Below are positions 13,011-25,475 of a stretch of 64,000 bases of DNA, one piece after another. The notes beneath the pieces were generated by a model. The model did no database searches and was not told the DNA's origin. It saw only the letters and a program-made list of their open reading frames with translations. Both the position numbers and the translations under genes were made by a program. Origin of the DNA: Physcomitrium patens (taxonomy: Eukaryota > Streptophyta > Bryopsida > Funariales > Funariaceae); contig NC_037263.1 of NCBI RefSeq assembly GCF_000002425.4, forward strand, positions 5,704,959 through 5,768,958, read 5' to 3'. The stretch's first letter is position 1, and each line of letters opens with the position of its first letter.

Positions 13011-16000
13011 AATGCTATCCATATTCTCAACTTTTTGTTGGTGTGTTATTATTGGTATTAGTACTAGTATTTTGGTATTTCATTTTGTAGATTTTATCTC
13101 ATGACTCTTTATTTTTTTATTGAAACCAATTTTCTCATTACTTGTGAAATTAGAAAACAGGGATTTTGATAAGATACTTTACAGTTGAAACTTGTGAATT
13201 CATGTATTACTCAGGTAATAACTTTTGTGGTGATTTGAGTGCAATTGTGGCTTCTCAAAACTATTACAATTGTAAAAATGTCTTAAAATCTGCCAATCAG
13301 ACTCAAAGCATAGATAAATACATGAAAAGTTTATGGATTTTTATTTTTTTTATTTTTTTATATTTATGTTTGCAGTTTTTTTGTATTTTCAATACTCATC
13401 CGATTATTATGATTGCATGATTATCTTAGTGAATGTATAAAGATTATTCAATAATTTTTTTTAAAAAGATTATATATTCACCAAGATTATATTTTTAATA
13501 TTCATCTTCTTATTATTATTATCACCATTTAACTAATATCTGCATTTTAATTATTGTCAATCAACATCTCAGTAGCTGTTGATATATATATACATATATA
13601 TATAGTTTTTAGATATATCTTGATGAATCTGTAAGGATTATTATTTTATTTCATTTAAAAAATAAACAAATTTGCAGGTTGTTAGTTTTAGTGTGGTATT
13701 AACATACATGATTATAGAACAATTTAATGAAATTCTACAGTTCTAAATGGTCTATATGAGTCTCTAATGGCAACCCAGCTTCTCCTCAGTGTTTCTTACC
13801 ATTCTAGGTCATAGTTCATGTGGAAGGTAGTCTTAAGAGATAATGCTTTAACACAAAAACAATCAGTTCAATTTTGATTTGAATACAAAGTTTTGATTTA
13901 CTGATAGTGGATCACTGATCCAGATGTTTTCTTCAGAATATAGCTATATTCATAACGACTCTCACCTTTAGATCTATTGATGGTATTTCACTCTTTAAAA
14001 GAGTTTTATCCTACAAAGAAATGGATCAATCAGAATTTAATCATCTGGAACTGAAGTGACACTATTTCACAAAGAAAAAAGAAAGAAAAAGAATCCAAAA
14101 TGAACTGGTGGAGCTTCACAAAGATAGTGCTTGAAAACCCAAAAAGCACCTCCATCAACTGAACTTCATTATTGCACTGCAGGTCCACACACATCCAGAC
14201 AAGTTCATATATAAATATATAAATATGAATAGATAGTTAGGTTACTTAAGAAGTTAGTCAAATGGCCACATGGATGATGAAACTGAACCCACTTGCTTCA
14301 CCACAGATTGCATCATCATAACCCAGTGGATGCACACAAATGGATGCATGAAGATGTATTCATACATTCACCCATGCATTTATTATGATTTCCCCTAATT
14401 CCTAAAATAGAAGCACCCCCAAAAAGATCACACATGTACCCACAATGTGTGTGGAAATCAACCTCAAATCTTGCCCTCAATCTTGTTCACTCACTCACTC
14501 TACCCCCCACACTCCCTCCACTCCTATCATTAGAGAACATGCACACAAACAAGCACAGATACATGCAAACAAACAAACAAACAAAAGTGGAAGTGCAGGT
14601 TCCAAGGCAAATGGTGGACTGGATGGATGAGACAAGATGTGATGAGAGGTGAGAGATATTACAATGCATTTGTTAGTGTGTCATGTGCTGCCAAGACCAA
14701 TGACTACAACTCAGGCTCAGAAGGGGTCCACTCAACCTCACGCACTCTTGGAAGGAAAGAGGAAGACACTGACACCCTTCCCAAATGCCAAGTCCAACAC
14801 TGAAGACAAAAACAAATAAAGCAATACTTTATCTAATAATAAATATATAAAACGGGGGGGGGGGGGGAAGAGGAATGGAAGAAGGGGGGAAGGAAGGGGG
14901 GAAGTGGACAAATGCATTTCTTCTCCTTCTTCTGCTTCTTCTCATGCTCAGAAGGGTATGGGATGATTCCTTGGTCTGCTATTTGAGTGTAGCACTGCCC
15001 TTAGACTAGGGCTGATCTGGCGACCTGTGACTTGGGAAATCCAATCCAGTCTCTTGCTTTGTATCTCTTGCCTGCCAATTTTGGGGATGGGTGTCTTTCT
15101 GAGAACTGGATAGGTAGTTGGTTCAAACTGTAAGAAATAGAACAGGAGGGTGTAACTGAAGGTTAGTTTAGAATTCTTGTGTATTTTTAGTTTTTTAGTT
15201 TTTTAGTTTTTTTTTTTAAGTAAGAGATAAACTGAATGTTACTTTACAAGTTCCTAAGTCTGTGTTCCATCAAAAAGCAACAAAATTCCACTTTCATGCT
15301 TGCAGTTTAACATGCATGATGACTTGCCCTTCAAATCTTTTTTACAACACATTTTTACTGGAGTATACTCTTTAAGCCAGATTCAAAACAAACACATTCC
15401 AAATTTACACATTTTTTATTTTATGAAATGATTTGGGCTTCACTGAAAGGTTTTTTAACTTTACAAACAGCCCTCCAAATGCAGATAATACAGAATGAAG
15501 TGGACATTGGATTTGTGTACAGTCCAAGATGACCTGATTCCATCCTCAAAATCAAGGAATGTAATCATTCAAGCCGCAAGATTTCAGTTCATTCTCATTC
15601 CACTTTCATACAAGGAACTACTAATTCAAGTGTAAACGTTCTGACCCCTTGGGCAGTGACACAATCAACAAACTTGGAAACTTCATCCGTAGTGTAGGAG
15701 AATTCAACATGGGCCATTCAATCATTTGGGACCCATCCTACACTTGACTACTATATTTGCAACCTTGATTACAATATGTATTTTTTAGTTGCCCCTCACA
15801 ATAACCCAGCAATACTCAGCACCATGCTCACCCACCTCTTAATGAGGACAGATTTATTTTTGGGGAGGTTCAATCTCAACTATTGTTACATCTCCTTTCA
15901 TTCAATTTTCTTTGTTAAATTACATTCATTCGAAGGATGCAAGAATTATTCAATTTTTATATTTAAAACTCACTAACCCAAATGAAAAATCACTCCCTAA

Positions 16001-16850
16001 AAAGTGAAAGATGAAGGAAGTGCAAAGGATGTGCTTCCAGCTGACAAAATCCAGAAGATATGTTGCAATTAAGAGATGGGTGCTGGTTATTGGTTATTGC
16101 TGGGGCCATCAAGTGTGAGAGCCTTTCCTTTCCCAATAAAGTATCAACATTGTGTATTTTTAAAAAGAGGCATCTAGATACTCCAGTCTATATTTATTTA
16201 CGTTCATTGGTTAAAGATTTTGAAAATTTTCACGCCACATTAGAGGGGTGTATTTGATTGTCACCTATATTTAGAAACCTAAAGAGAGATGCCATTATCC
16301 CAGAATGTGATTGTGAATCCCGCACTTCAGGAACAAAATATTCGTATCTATTTTTTTTGGTATATTTATATTTGGAAGAAGTAATGGAGAGTGAGATTTG
16401 CATTATAAATGATGGAGATTTCCTGTGAATATTTTTAAAAAATCTAAGAGGTGGTTTTAATGTAATTTGATACATAATACAAGAAATAGTAGGTATAACT
16501 GTTTGTGTATATATCAATGCTGCATGCGACCTTCACATAGTCATTGCTTGTAGAAAGTATTAATTTAAGATATTTACAGTAAATTAACTTTATGATATAT
16601 ATATATATATATATATATATACGTCCTTACTACCAATCATATTTAAAATACTACATTTCATATTATGATGGTGTGTGTTTTTTTAATCTATTTGATCACT
16701 ACTCTAATGTAAAACCTGATGTTGTTAAGGTTGTACACAAATACTGTAATTTTTTTTCTCATATTGTGAACTCGATAACAAGCTTTATTCTTAATCAAGA
16801 ACTATGTTAGTAGTTCCTTTGATGCGTTTTAGCCATTGTTTTCATTTGTT
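13011..16850. other. intergenic DNA, no gene seen
   Basis: AT-rich to mixed composition without recognisable coding exons or RNA genes. It contains a (TA)n tract at 16590-16621, a run of about 16 G at 14855-14870 and polypurine sequence around 14870-14900. Open frames of 60-95 codons are scattered on both strands and show no family resemblance. Confidence 0.5.
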
Positions 16851-18097
16851 AATTTCATTATATTCAGTTTTTCTTTTTGTCTTTTTTCTGTCTAGCATGG
16901 CAGTTTTGAAATAAGATTGGAACTTGCAAAAATTAGAATTAGGCTGCAACTCTCTCAGATAGCACAGGAGAGTCCCAAATGACTGCAAATGCACTTGACA
17001 AATAGCTTCTGCTGCTTGTAGTGGTGGTAGTAGTAGTAGCTCAGGGTGGAGGAAGATTTTGAATAAATAAACCAGTGATGTGCACCAGTGAGTGACGTGT
17101 GAAGGGATGGATGAGTAGTGTAGCAGTATGTGAGGACAATAGCAGCAGTAGCAGCCCATGTAAGGAAGGTAAGTAGGGGGGGGAGTAACACCCGGACAAC
17201 AGAAAGCATGGAGAGACAGACAGAGACAGAGAATGAATGGTATAATTCCAACCCTTGCTTGCTTGGTGCCAGGGGGAGGATTGGGTTGGGTTGGGGGGGG
17301 GGGGGGAGCAGACTTCCCTCCTTCCTTCCTTCCTTCCTTTCCGCACAAACCATTTTGCACTGGAATCCTCCCCCTCCCTCGCTCTGGTCCAGTCCAGCCC
17401 AGCCCAGCCCACCGTCCATCTCATATCATTGAGCGCGCCACCACCACTGGATTCCGCTCCCTATGATGGATGGATGGATGGATGGATGGATGGATGGATG
17501 TTTTCCATTCTGAGATGAACGGACATACGAATGAATCCGAATACGTCAGCACTGGAAGGAATGGAGCTGAGGTGGCATTCCGTGGAGGAATGTCCGGTTG
17601 GCCCCGAGATCGTGCTCAGAATTCCATTGAGCAAGCAAAGCAAGCAAGCAAGCATGGGCGTTGGGGGAAGGGTCTCTCGCTCTCTCTCTCTCTCTCTCTC
17701 TCCCTCGCATTCTGCTGTGGTGGCTGGCTGGCTGGCTGGCGGAATCAATGGGGTTGTCTCGTCGTCGCCGAGTGGATGAGAAGAAGAATCTCATTATTCA
17801 CTCCCCTCCCCTACCCTCATGCGAGTGTTGTTGCCTATTTCGGCACATTGCTTGCTTGCTGTGTACTACTATTACTATTACTACTCCAGTGGCGCTGGTG
17901 GGAGGAGGAGGACTAGGTTCATGATCTCACTGCTTCGTTACGCACCAGTCTCTCTCGCTCTTTCCCCCTCTCTCCAGGTCGGCGGCTCCTTTACCCCCCT
18001 CCGTACTTCATGCACTTAGATTCAAGGAAATATTCTCCTCTCCCTCTGTCCTTTTGGGCTGATCGTAAACGATGCTTCGGAATCAACGGGATTCTCA

Positions 18098-18100
<3 letters not shown>

Positions 18101-18133
<33 letters not shown>
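18101..18133. repeat. (GA)n microsatellite, inverted relative to a (CT)n tract at 17672-17702
   Basis: About 33 bases of pure GA repeat. Its complement occurs on the same strand about 400 bases upstream, so the two tracts form a long perfect inverted pair within the island. Confidence 0.9.
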
Positions 18134-18135
<2 letters not shown>

Positions 18136-18366
18136 TATGCAGTCGACGCTGGGAACATGAGGTAGCCATTAAAACCAGGGGGAGTAAACGACGCGGCTGC
18201 GTGAGCTTCCGCCACTGGCTGCTATGGAAGCATTTTGCTGTGGGTTCAAACCTGGACAGATGTGCGGCATATACTCTTCAGCGGAATCATGTGGATTGTT
18301 TGCTCCTGGCGGGAAAAAATGATCGATCCTGCTGCTGCAGCTGTTACTACTGCTCCTACCCCTCTT

Positions 18367-18432
18367 CCTCTTCCTCTTCCTCCTGTTCCTGCAGCAACTC
18401 CTCTTCCTCTTCCTCCTGTTCCTGCGGCAACT
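18367..18432. repeat. 33-base tandem duplication
   Basis: Two adjacent 33-base units (18367-18399 and 18400-18432) built from CCTCTT hexamers and ending GTTCCTGCRGCAACT. They appear nearly identical, with an A/G difference near the end. Confidence 0.85.
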
Positions 18433-18750
18433 GCCATTAAAAAGAGTGCAGCAGCTCTAGCACTGATATTAGACTCAGGTTTCCAAAAAAGACGACTGGA
18501 GGTGGGGCGATGGAGTCACGTTGGATCGTGGGCATCTCCAGTGTAGAATCCTTCCCTGTTCCAGCAAGTGGGCAGTCAGTGGTGGAGTATCTGCCGGGCC
18601 TGACGACGTAATGGCTGAGTAGTACTGTGGTGCCGTTGAAAGAAAGGGGGCTGCAGAGAGCATGATTCCCTTCCATTCCATTCCGTCCCAGGAGCTGGCG
18701 TCACTGGATTTGGACACTGTTGTCACTGAATATCCTTCATGTCGAGGTGA

Positions 18751-20825
18751 AGTAGGAAGAATTTAAACAGGAATTTTTTAACTGTTATACTTGAACAGTG
18801 GCTCGGCGACTTCTAGATTCTTCCTACATGCTGAGTAGTAGAATCGACAAAACTCAGCCACTCCTCAAAAGTTAAACTTTAATGCAAGAGCAGAGCTTCC
18901 AGTGCCATAGCAGGAGGCATTCTCGTGCATTCTTCATAATTTAAACACATCTGATTTCTCTTATATATATATATATATATATATCTATATTTTCACTTGC
19001 TCAAATTGGCGTATCTATACATGGATACACACATACTACATACATTCTAAACTTGCATAAGATTGTCATGGATTCTACAGCCTCGATTTTCATGTATGAC
19101 TGTGTCTATATATGTATACATACACACAAAGTGTGGCAACAATCCAACTGGGTCCATTGTTTCCAAAAACCTAATTAATTAATTCAATCAATTGACCATG
19201 TATATGAACATAGAATTGTTACAAAAAAAAAAAAAAAAAAAAAACAATTATATTATATACAAATATCCACAACGTTACAATAATAAAATTTACAGCAGTA
19301 GACCAAAAAAGAAAAAAAAAAAAAAAAAAAAAACTAAAAAGAAAAAACTAAAAAGAAAACCCAAGAAATTATTTTGATATTGAGATTTTATTTTTATTAT
19401 TGAGACGTGCTTAACACCATGTGAAATTGAGAAACCATTCCTTTCATGGAGGTGCATTGAATTTTATGATTGAGTTGTTCAGAATGAATGACAGTTAAAA
19501 TGACATTATGCATGTGTCACATGTGCTGTGTCTGCCATTCATCCACCTATCCACCCCAGTTAGTCCCTAGTTTAAATTTTTAATTAATTTCTCTATGATG
19601 AGTACAGCCATACACAGCGACAAAGGATCAGCCACTGCTCACGACCCAATGGGCAATATCCCACCAGTGGAGTTACTAGTAAAAGAAAGAGGGGAACCCC
19701 CACCCCCCACATAGCTCTGCTCTGCTTTGTCAGACAAACCCAGTTCAATTCTGGATGGATATTTTATTGATCCTTTTTTCTGTGTTGGTCTCATATCCCA
19801 AAGGGAGTGGGTGCAGGAGCTGAGCCCACAAAGGAGGGGATGGATATGCAGCAGAAGAAGAAGCAGAGGCAGAGGCAGAGTGGGGGAGAAAGTGGGAGGA
19901 AGCAAAGCAACACTGGCACTACTGGCTTTGGCATTGCTCAGAAAAACCCACAACAAAAACAAAAACAAAACAGAGAGTGAGTGGGTGAGTGTAGGTAAAC
20001 TCAGGCTGGCAGCAAAGCATCTCATGAACAGGGCAGCAGTAGCAGTCTACATAATACTAAGAACTAGAAGTAGAAGAATTAAAATTAAAAAAACCAAGGA
20101 GTATAATAGTAGCATAAAGCAAGGCCACATGTTTGAGCAAGAGGGGCAGCATCAGCTCTACACTGCCTGGGAGACCTTTAAGTTACATCCACACTCACTC
20201 ACTCACAAACAGGGGTCCTCAAGATAAACAAATAAACAAAAAGGGCAATAATAAAACTGAATCAAAGGTGGGAGGGGGCAGAAAGTCATAGTAGAGAGGG
20301 GTTCTTTGGGGTGCTCAACTTGTCAGTAAATAAAAGGGGCTTTGCTGAAATCTTGGAAACACCCATGAACTGTGGGCATACCAGATCTTCTGAACCCTTG
20401 CTCCAGCAGCATCACAGTGGGTATCTATCTATCTATCTATCTACCTACTTATCTATGTGACTGTGTGTGTGTGTGTGTGTGAGTGAGTGACAATCCTGCT
20501 TGCACAATCTCACTACCAATATCATGCAATAATGTTGTGGTGCAGTGCTCATTTCAGTATCAAGTGGGTTGATTTGTCTTCCCCCTCCCTCTCTCTCCCA
20601 TTATCTCTCATCTTATCATTTGTTGCCTTGAATTTTTAATTGAAAGATCAATTAATGATGTGATTGCATGTACAATATTTTTTCTTTGATAGACATGGTT
20701 TTTTATTTTTTTAAAAAGTGAGGTTTTGTAAAAATGGGTGGTATTGCTAACCTTAACAAGCATAATGTTTCAGGTAGTGGTTTTCTATGTTTCAACTGTT
20801 CTTTGCCAAATTTCTTACTGCCTTA

Positions 20826-20858
<33 letters not shown>

Positions 20859-21438
20859 TGTTTGAACTAATAATCAATTATCAACCTTTTGTTTGAGGAA
20901 AAATTCTAACTCCATCAAAACTCATAGGTAATAATAAGTATATCTGGCTCTTTGGGTATGGAATTGTTACAAAAAAAAAAAGAAAAGAAAAAAAAGAAGT
21001 GTTTTTAGTGTATCACTTTTATCATACACTGGTAAAAGATATCCCAAAGTCATAAAGAAAAAGATGAGTGGCAATGTTAAATATTTTACAAAGATTATCC
21101 TATTTGCATCAAGCTTGATTAGTTTTTGATACAATGTCTAGTCCTTGGAATTCTCCATATCTACTACTCCTAAGTACCAATGGGGTCCTCTGAAATTAAT
21201 TTGGTTATTTAGAGAACAGTGCAAGGAGTGTGTAATGCAAAATCCAAACCATGGCACTTAGTCAATTATTTATGCCAATTGCAATTTTCCCAAAAAGAAG
21301 ACTTGCATGTTATAAAGCCTTTGCAGTATTAAAAAAAAAGACTGCGTTTTGAATATTATCCAATTAATAGACTCAACTTATTGGATATTTGTATTAAAAA
21401 AAAACCCCCAGTATATAATAATAATTATAACATTATTT

Positions 21439-21470
<32 letters not shown>

Positions 21471-22430
21471 CTTATTTTCTTGTTTTGAGCTTTTAGGAGG
21501 GTGTGGAACATACTGATGGGTTGAAACACTGTTTTAAGAGAGGTAAAATCACAACCATGTCAAAATTTGGAAAACAATGTTTTTTGCATCCACTTAGAGA
21601 CGAAGGCAATAAAATAAATGTATATATTGCATTGAAGAAATTTTTATAAGATTTATAAGATTTGAGGAATAAACAAGCCACAATTTTTTTGTCAACTATT
21701 AAAATTTCATGAAAGTCTTGTAGATCCAAACAAAGCATGTCACACTTTGCAACAATGAAACACAATGCATGTATATATTTCTTTCCTCTACTACTTGCTC
21801 TGCCTTGAACTCGAGAAATAAAGAGCAAATGCACATGGAACCTAAATTCTCATTTAGTTAATGCATCCAGTATACTCCACTTTTGGCCAAAAAATGGAAA
21901 CAAGGAGTAGAAGGGAAGTATCACCATTTTCATGATTACCACCAAAAAAGCAATAAAAGATCTTCTAGCACTGATGAGGTACTAATCTCATCTGTTTCCT
22001 GCATCTTCTAGTATAGCATTCAAAAAGCAGAGATGGGGTGGAAAACACTGAAGCAAGTAAGCAATCAAAGCAAAGCAAAGGGGAACCAGCAGCAATAGCA
22101 GCAGGGTGCAGACAGTCTGCAGCAGCCATGGTGAAAACTAGGTGGGGGAGTAGTAGGGCGAAAAAGGAGCTGTGGGGGTGGGTTCCATGAGAGTCATGTG
22201 GAGGCAGTGTGCCATGCTGGCTTTGCACCTAGCTCCTGATGCAGGCATTTAGGGCAACAAGCTCGGGCCATCACTGACATGCACACAATTCCTATTTCCA
22301 AATCAGGTCCCCCCCCTCCCCCCCATCACAGTCCAGCGTTCATGACAGTTAATTTTGGCAAGATAAATCATCTTAAATTGTCCAGGGATCTTGTGCACTG
22401 ATTCTGTCTTGTAAAGGCACTTGCCGAATA
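18751..22430. other. intergenic DNA, no gene seen
   Basis: Mostly AT-rich with long homopolymers: A-runs at about 19214-19245 and 19303-19335, a T-run at about 21448-21470. Also (TA)n near 18962-18985 and 20830-20860, (ATCT)n at 20420-20446 and (GT)n at about 20461-20490. A somewhat GC-richer patch at 19630-20230 has a 166-codon frame (19727-20227) that is Lys/Arg-rich and unlike any known family. No RNA gene was recognised. Confidence 0.5.
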
Positions 22431-23910
22431 GTCTCCACGTTCGTACCACATGGATCAGGCGTAGCCATACTCTATCTTTCTTTCTTTGTCTCTCTCTTTC
22501 CGTCTACCTTTTTCTATATATCTCCTCCTTCTCCACTTGATTTTACTGTTTCCCTGGAAGCCAGGAAGCTGTAAAAATAATAGAAATAATGTAAACATAA
22601 TAGTTGTGAGTTGTTATGGATGTGGGTACTGGTTCACAAGGGCTTTGGGTACCAGTACAGACTGCATCACCGTTGCCGATTTTCCACACAGTTATGATCA
22701 ACTGTTTCGCGAAGTAAGTCGTGCTGTGCTTGTGTTCCCAAATGACTAAACTTCTAAAACTGTTTATAACATTTATAAAAAAATACGGCAAGAATATAGT
22801 TCGTTGGGGAGGAATGGATAAGCCATCCCCCAAGTAATTGAATGACTTACACGTGACAGGTCAATCGAAGGTTTGGAGAACGTTACCGAGTGGCATTGGC
22901 TGATGCATTCTGTGGCATATGAAGGTTTCACAGCTTCGCTGATCAAGGGCGGTGAAGGGAGGCGACTGGGATCCTGATTGTTGGGTGTGACCACTAGAAA
23001 ACTTGGCGCAATCCAGACGTGACATCTCCAGAGTTAAACCAGTTCCAGGCATCATCTAGCCAGATTGTCTCATTTGATCGAAGGAGAAAATGTTAACTAT
23101 TTTCAGCAATTCGATCTGCGAATTTGCAGAAAGATGATTTTTTTCCCTTTTCTTTTTCGATCTCGGAGAGTTTCGGGCTACCGGCTACAAGAAAAAGGAA
23201 TTGTTTGGAGAGGTTTTACAGTTACTGCGGAGCAGAATGTAAATGCGAAATTCTGGAGAATGACTGCGGTCACTAATGAGTCTAGTTGTCGAGCAAGATG
23301 CCGCCTCGGGGGGCCCCGAGGGTCCCTGGGAATTGTCAAAGATCAATCATGTGTTGAGCCGTTGGCGGGCTCCCACTTCAAGGGTTTGTTTACAGCAGGA
23401 CTGCAGGTTTAATATAAGCTGGCGTAGCCATCAAGACATAGGCAGGATGATGAGAGTGGCGGTAGGTAAAGTAGTCCTAGTAATAATCTAGTACTTGCGC
23501 CACTGAATGATGAACCTTAGTGATACCCAGTATGAGAAAATAACTGCCGAGCACACTGTGAACTTCGCAGCGAAGGGCAAACATGGGTAGCTTGGAAGTC
23601 AAAGTGGGGAAGGGAAAAAGTTGTGCATAGAAACTGGGAGGGAAAACGCCAAAGAGGCGCATCACTGAGGCGTCACTTGCTCAGCGCTATTAAACTGAGC
23701 TCTCCCTCCCCTTCCTCAGCCAGTTTCGGTCTGTCCCACAGCTTTCCCCCGTGACATCGCTCACAATTAGTTGGGGCCCTTCTCAGTGCCGAAGGAGATG
23801 GATTTTCAGTTCGATGTAGCCGGCTGCTGCTGCTCTAATTGTTCCTCTTTAGGATTCCATTCCCCTGAGTGTATTGGTTGGTAACATGCTGGTTGAGTGT
23901 ACATCTAATT
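22431..23910 (+). other. GC-richer non-coding region upstream of the TAS loci
   Basis: Composition becomes balanced and low-repeat, unlike the flanking AT-rich DNA, and stays so to about 26.4 kb. Short frames on both strands (for example 23065-23412) show no family resemblance. The region is probably promoter and upstream sequence of the non-coding small-RNA precursor, though it could hold exons of an unrecognised transcript. Confidence 0.35.
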
Positions 23911-23916
23911 CGTCGG

Positions 23917-23924
23917 TATATATA
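23917..23924 (+). promoter_or_regulatory. candidate TATA box for the TAS6-TAS3 primary transcript
   Basis: TATATATA preceded by GG and followed by CATC sits in otherwise GC-balanced sequence about 460 bases upstream of the miR529 target site, on the same strand. It would place transcription start near 23950. No transcript evidence is available, so this is inference from position and motif. Confidence 0.3.
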
Positions 23925-24377
23925 CATCTATTTTATGTGTCGAGGACTCTGTTCCCTGTGTACAGTGTGGTGTGAATAGATTGAATTGTCCGTGAATCGT
24001 TCTGTTGTAGTCTAGGCCGATAGCTGAATAGCGGGTTTTACCTCTTCTGATAGACAGGCGTTGTAGGAGTTTGCCAGGGACGACATTAAGAGTTCTGGAA
24101 TAGGGTAGTTGTGTTCTTCCTTCCCAGTTGGATCTTTTCGCGGTGGCTAGACCACACACCGACTTGTAGGATATCCCGATCGCCGTGTGCAGGGTCCTAG
24201 CCCTTCAGACGATTTGCTGCAGCGGCGCATCACTCACATTGCGATGCCCTCAACTCCCGTCAGCATCCGGATTCACCAGACTTAGAGTCGATGCTGCATT
24301 GACTCTTCAACTCTACATACATCTGTGGCTGATTTGTAGCCTTTTGTCTACGCAGCTGTGCTCACTCATCAACTCTT

Positions 24378-24398
24378 CATATGTGCTCTCTCTCTTCA
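24378..24398 (+). promoter_or_regulatory. miR529 target site
   Basis: The core GTGCTCTCTCTCTTC (24383-24397) is exactly complementary to nucleotides 2-16 of moss miR529, and the preceding T pairs with nucleotide 17. The seed and the cleavage position are therefore fully paired. The last four nucleotides of the microRNA and nucleotide 1 are unpaired. Predicted cleavage falls between 24388 and 24389. Confidence 0.78.
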
Positions 24399-24535
24399 CT
24401 GTCAAGACCTCGCTTTCGGTCAGCTGCATGTCAGACTGCTTGAAGGCCGAGGAGAACATCTCTAACGCGGTCGCTTCTTGTACCCATCAAAAGCTTCATT
24501 AAGCTGCTGTCGACAGGGGCACTGCACCCTCACTC

Positions 24536-24555
24536 GTGATCACTCTCTTCTGTCA
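24536..24555 (+). promoter_or_regulatory. miR156 target site
   Basis: The 20-base sequence GTGATCACTCTCTTCTGTCA matches the perfect complement of miR156 at 19 of 20 positions. The one mismatch (A opposite nucleotide 17) is outside the seed and the cleavage centre. The site is not in an SPL/SBP coding context, which is where miR156 sites usually occur. Predicted cleavage is between 24545 and 24546. Confidence 0.85.
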
Positions 24556-25241
24556 ATCCGCTGACTTGGACCTGTCGATACTTGCCCCTACTCTTTTCCT
24601 GTTGGAGGGTGGTGTCCGGATCTCAGGAGCACGAAGTTACATCCACAAACCCGTTCGCTCCAATTTAGACTTCACGTGAGTCAACTTCTCCCTCACCCAA
24701 TAGTCTCAGGATCATAATACTGTTTGCATGTTCAATTTGTGAAAATCTTGGGCGATGTGACTTGTTCCACGACGCTCCAAATCTAGTATTTTCCCCCATC
24801 GAATTGTTGATCCAACCTATCTATGTTTATCTTGGGTGTGTTACTTTCGGTTTCTGTTTATTGAAGAGCGAGTGGTTATCATGCCCAGCAACTACCTATT
24901 TTACCGACCGAATGGCTGTGTACGTGTGCAGTGACCAAAGTAGATTGAATCAATCCGTGCATCGATTCACAGGAGCACTGACCTGATCTATGCGACGGTG
25001 CGAGAAAAATCATCCCAGCGTGGTGCTACGCTAGTCACCTAGTCATCAGCATCGGTGCTACGTAAACTTATGGCAATGGTGCGTTCCTATCAGTGCGTCA
25101 CTTCAAGGAAGCCCTTCCCAAGTCTTCATCCGGCCCGCTACCTTTGCGTAGCTGCTTCACTGGAGGCCTGGGTGGAGACTGGCGGACAGCTTTGCGATGT
25201 TACGGTTGTAGCCAATTCTTGTTGCACTTAGATTTCCACTG

Positions 25242-25262
25242 GGCGTTATCCCTCTTGAGCTG
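25242..25262 (+). promoter_or_regulatory. miR390 target site, 5' copy
   Basis: 18 of 21 bases are Watson-Crick complementary to miR390 and two more are G:U pairs (opposite nucleotides 8 and 17). Only nucleotide 1 is mismatched. Nucleotides 9-11 are fully paired, so this site should be cleavable (between 25252 and 25253), unlike the non-cleaved 5' site of flowering-plant TAS3. Confidence 0.85.
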
Positions 25263-25475
25263 AGAAGACAAGGGCTCCCTCCTAGGGGGCGAAAATAGGT
25301 GAGCTGGGGTCACCTTGTTAGCGGGGTGTTAAGCATTTGAATGCAACACTCCTACGCAAGACCCTAGCTATGGCTCCATAGGGTGTGATGAGTGCTTCAT
25401 CCGGTGCTCTTCTACTGCCTTGCCCACCTACCCTTGTGATATGGGCCGCGCGTGTCTGCGTGTCTCCTGTATCGG

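Larger units (their letters stand above)
16851..18750. other. GC-richer, microsatellite-dense island, no convincing gene
   Basis: Many overlapping open frames exist on both strands, but they are created by simple repeats: (GGAT)n at 17465-17500, (CT)n at 17672-17702, (GGCT)n near 17722-17740, (GA)n at 18101-18133 and a 33-base tandem repeat at 18367-18432. Their translations are runs of Ser, Leu, Arg/Glu or Asp-Gly-Trp-Met. The density of CT/GA repeats and GC-rich sequence is like a plant promoter or 5' leader, but no adjoining coding region was found. Confidence 0.4.
24378..24555 (+). ncRNA. TAS6-like trans-acting siRNA locus (miR529/miR156 two-hit)
   Basis: A non-coding stretch bounded by a miR529 target site (24378-24398) and a miR156 target site (24536-24555), both on the plus strand, the hallmark of moss TAS6 loci. 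In this class, dual microRNA targeting recruits RDR6 and DCL4 to turn the cleaved transcript into phased 21-nucleotide siRNAs. The predicted cleavage points are about 157 bases apart. Open frames across the region are short and unlike known proteins, consistent with a non-coding precursor. In Physcomitrium, TAS6 loci lie close upstream of TAS3 loci and share a primary transcript. Here the TAS3-like locus begins about 690 bases downstream on the same strand, the same arrangement. The sites are seen directly, using microRNA sequences from memory; siRNA production is inferred. Confidence 0.8.

Noticed and set aside
16842-18726. Many overlapping open frames of 60-170 codons on both strands
   Set aside because: Translations are dominated by microsatellites and homopolymers and overlap on opposite strands. 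No domain or exon structure was seen.
24356-24370. Possible second miR156 site (GTGCTCACTC)
   Set aside because: Only the part opposite the 3' half of miR156 matches; the seed side is unpaired.
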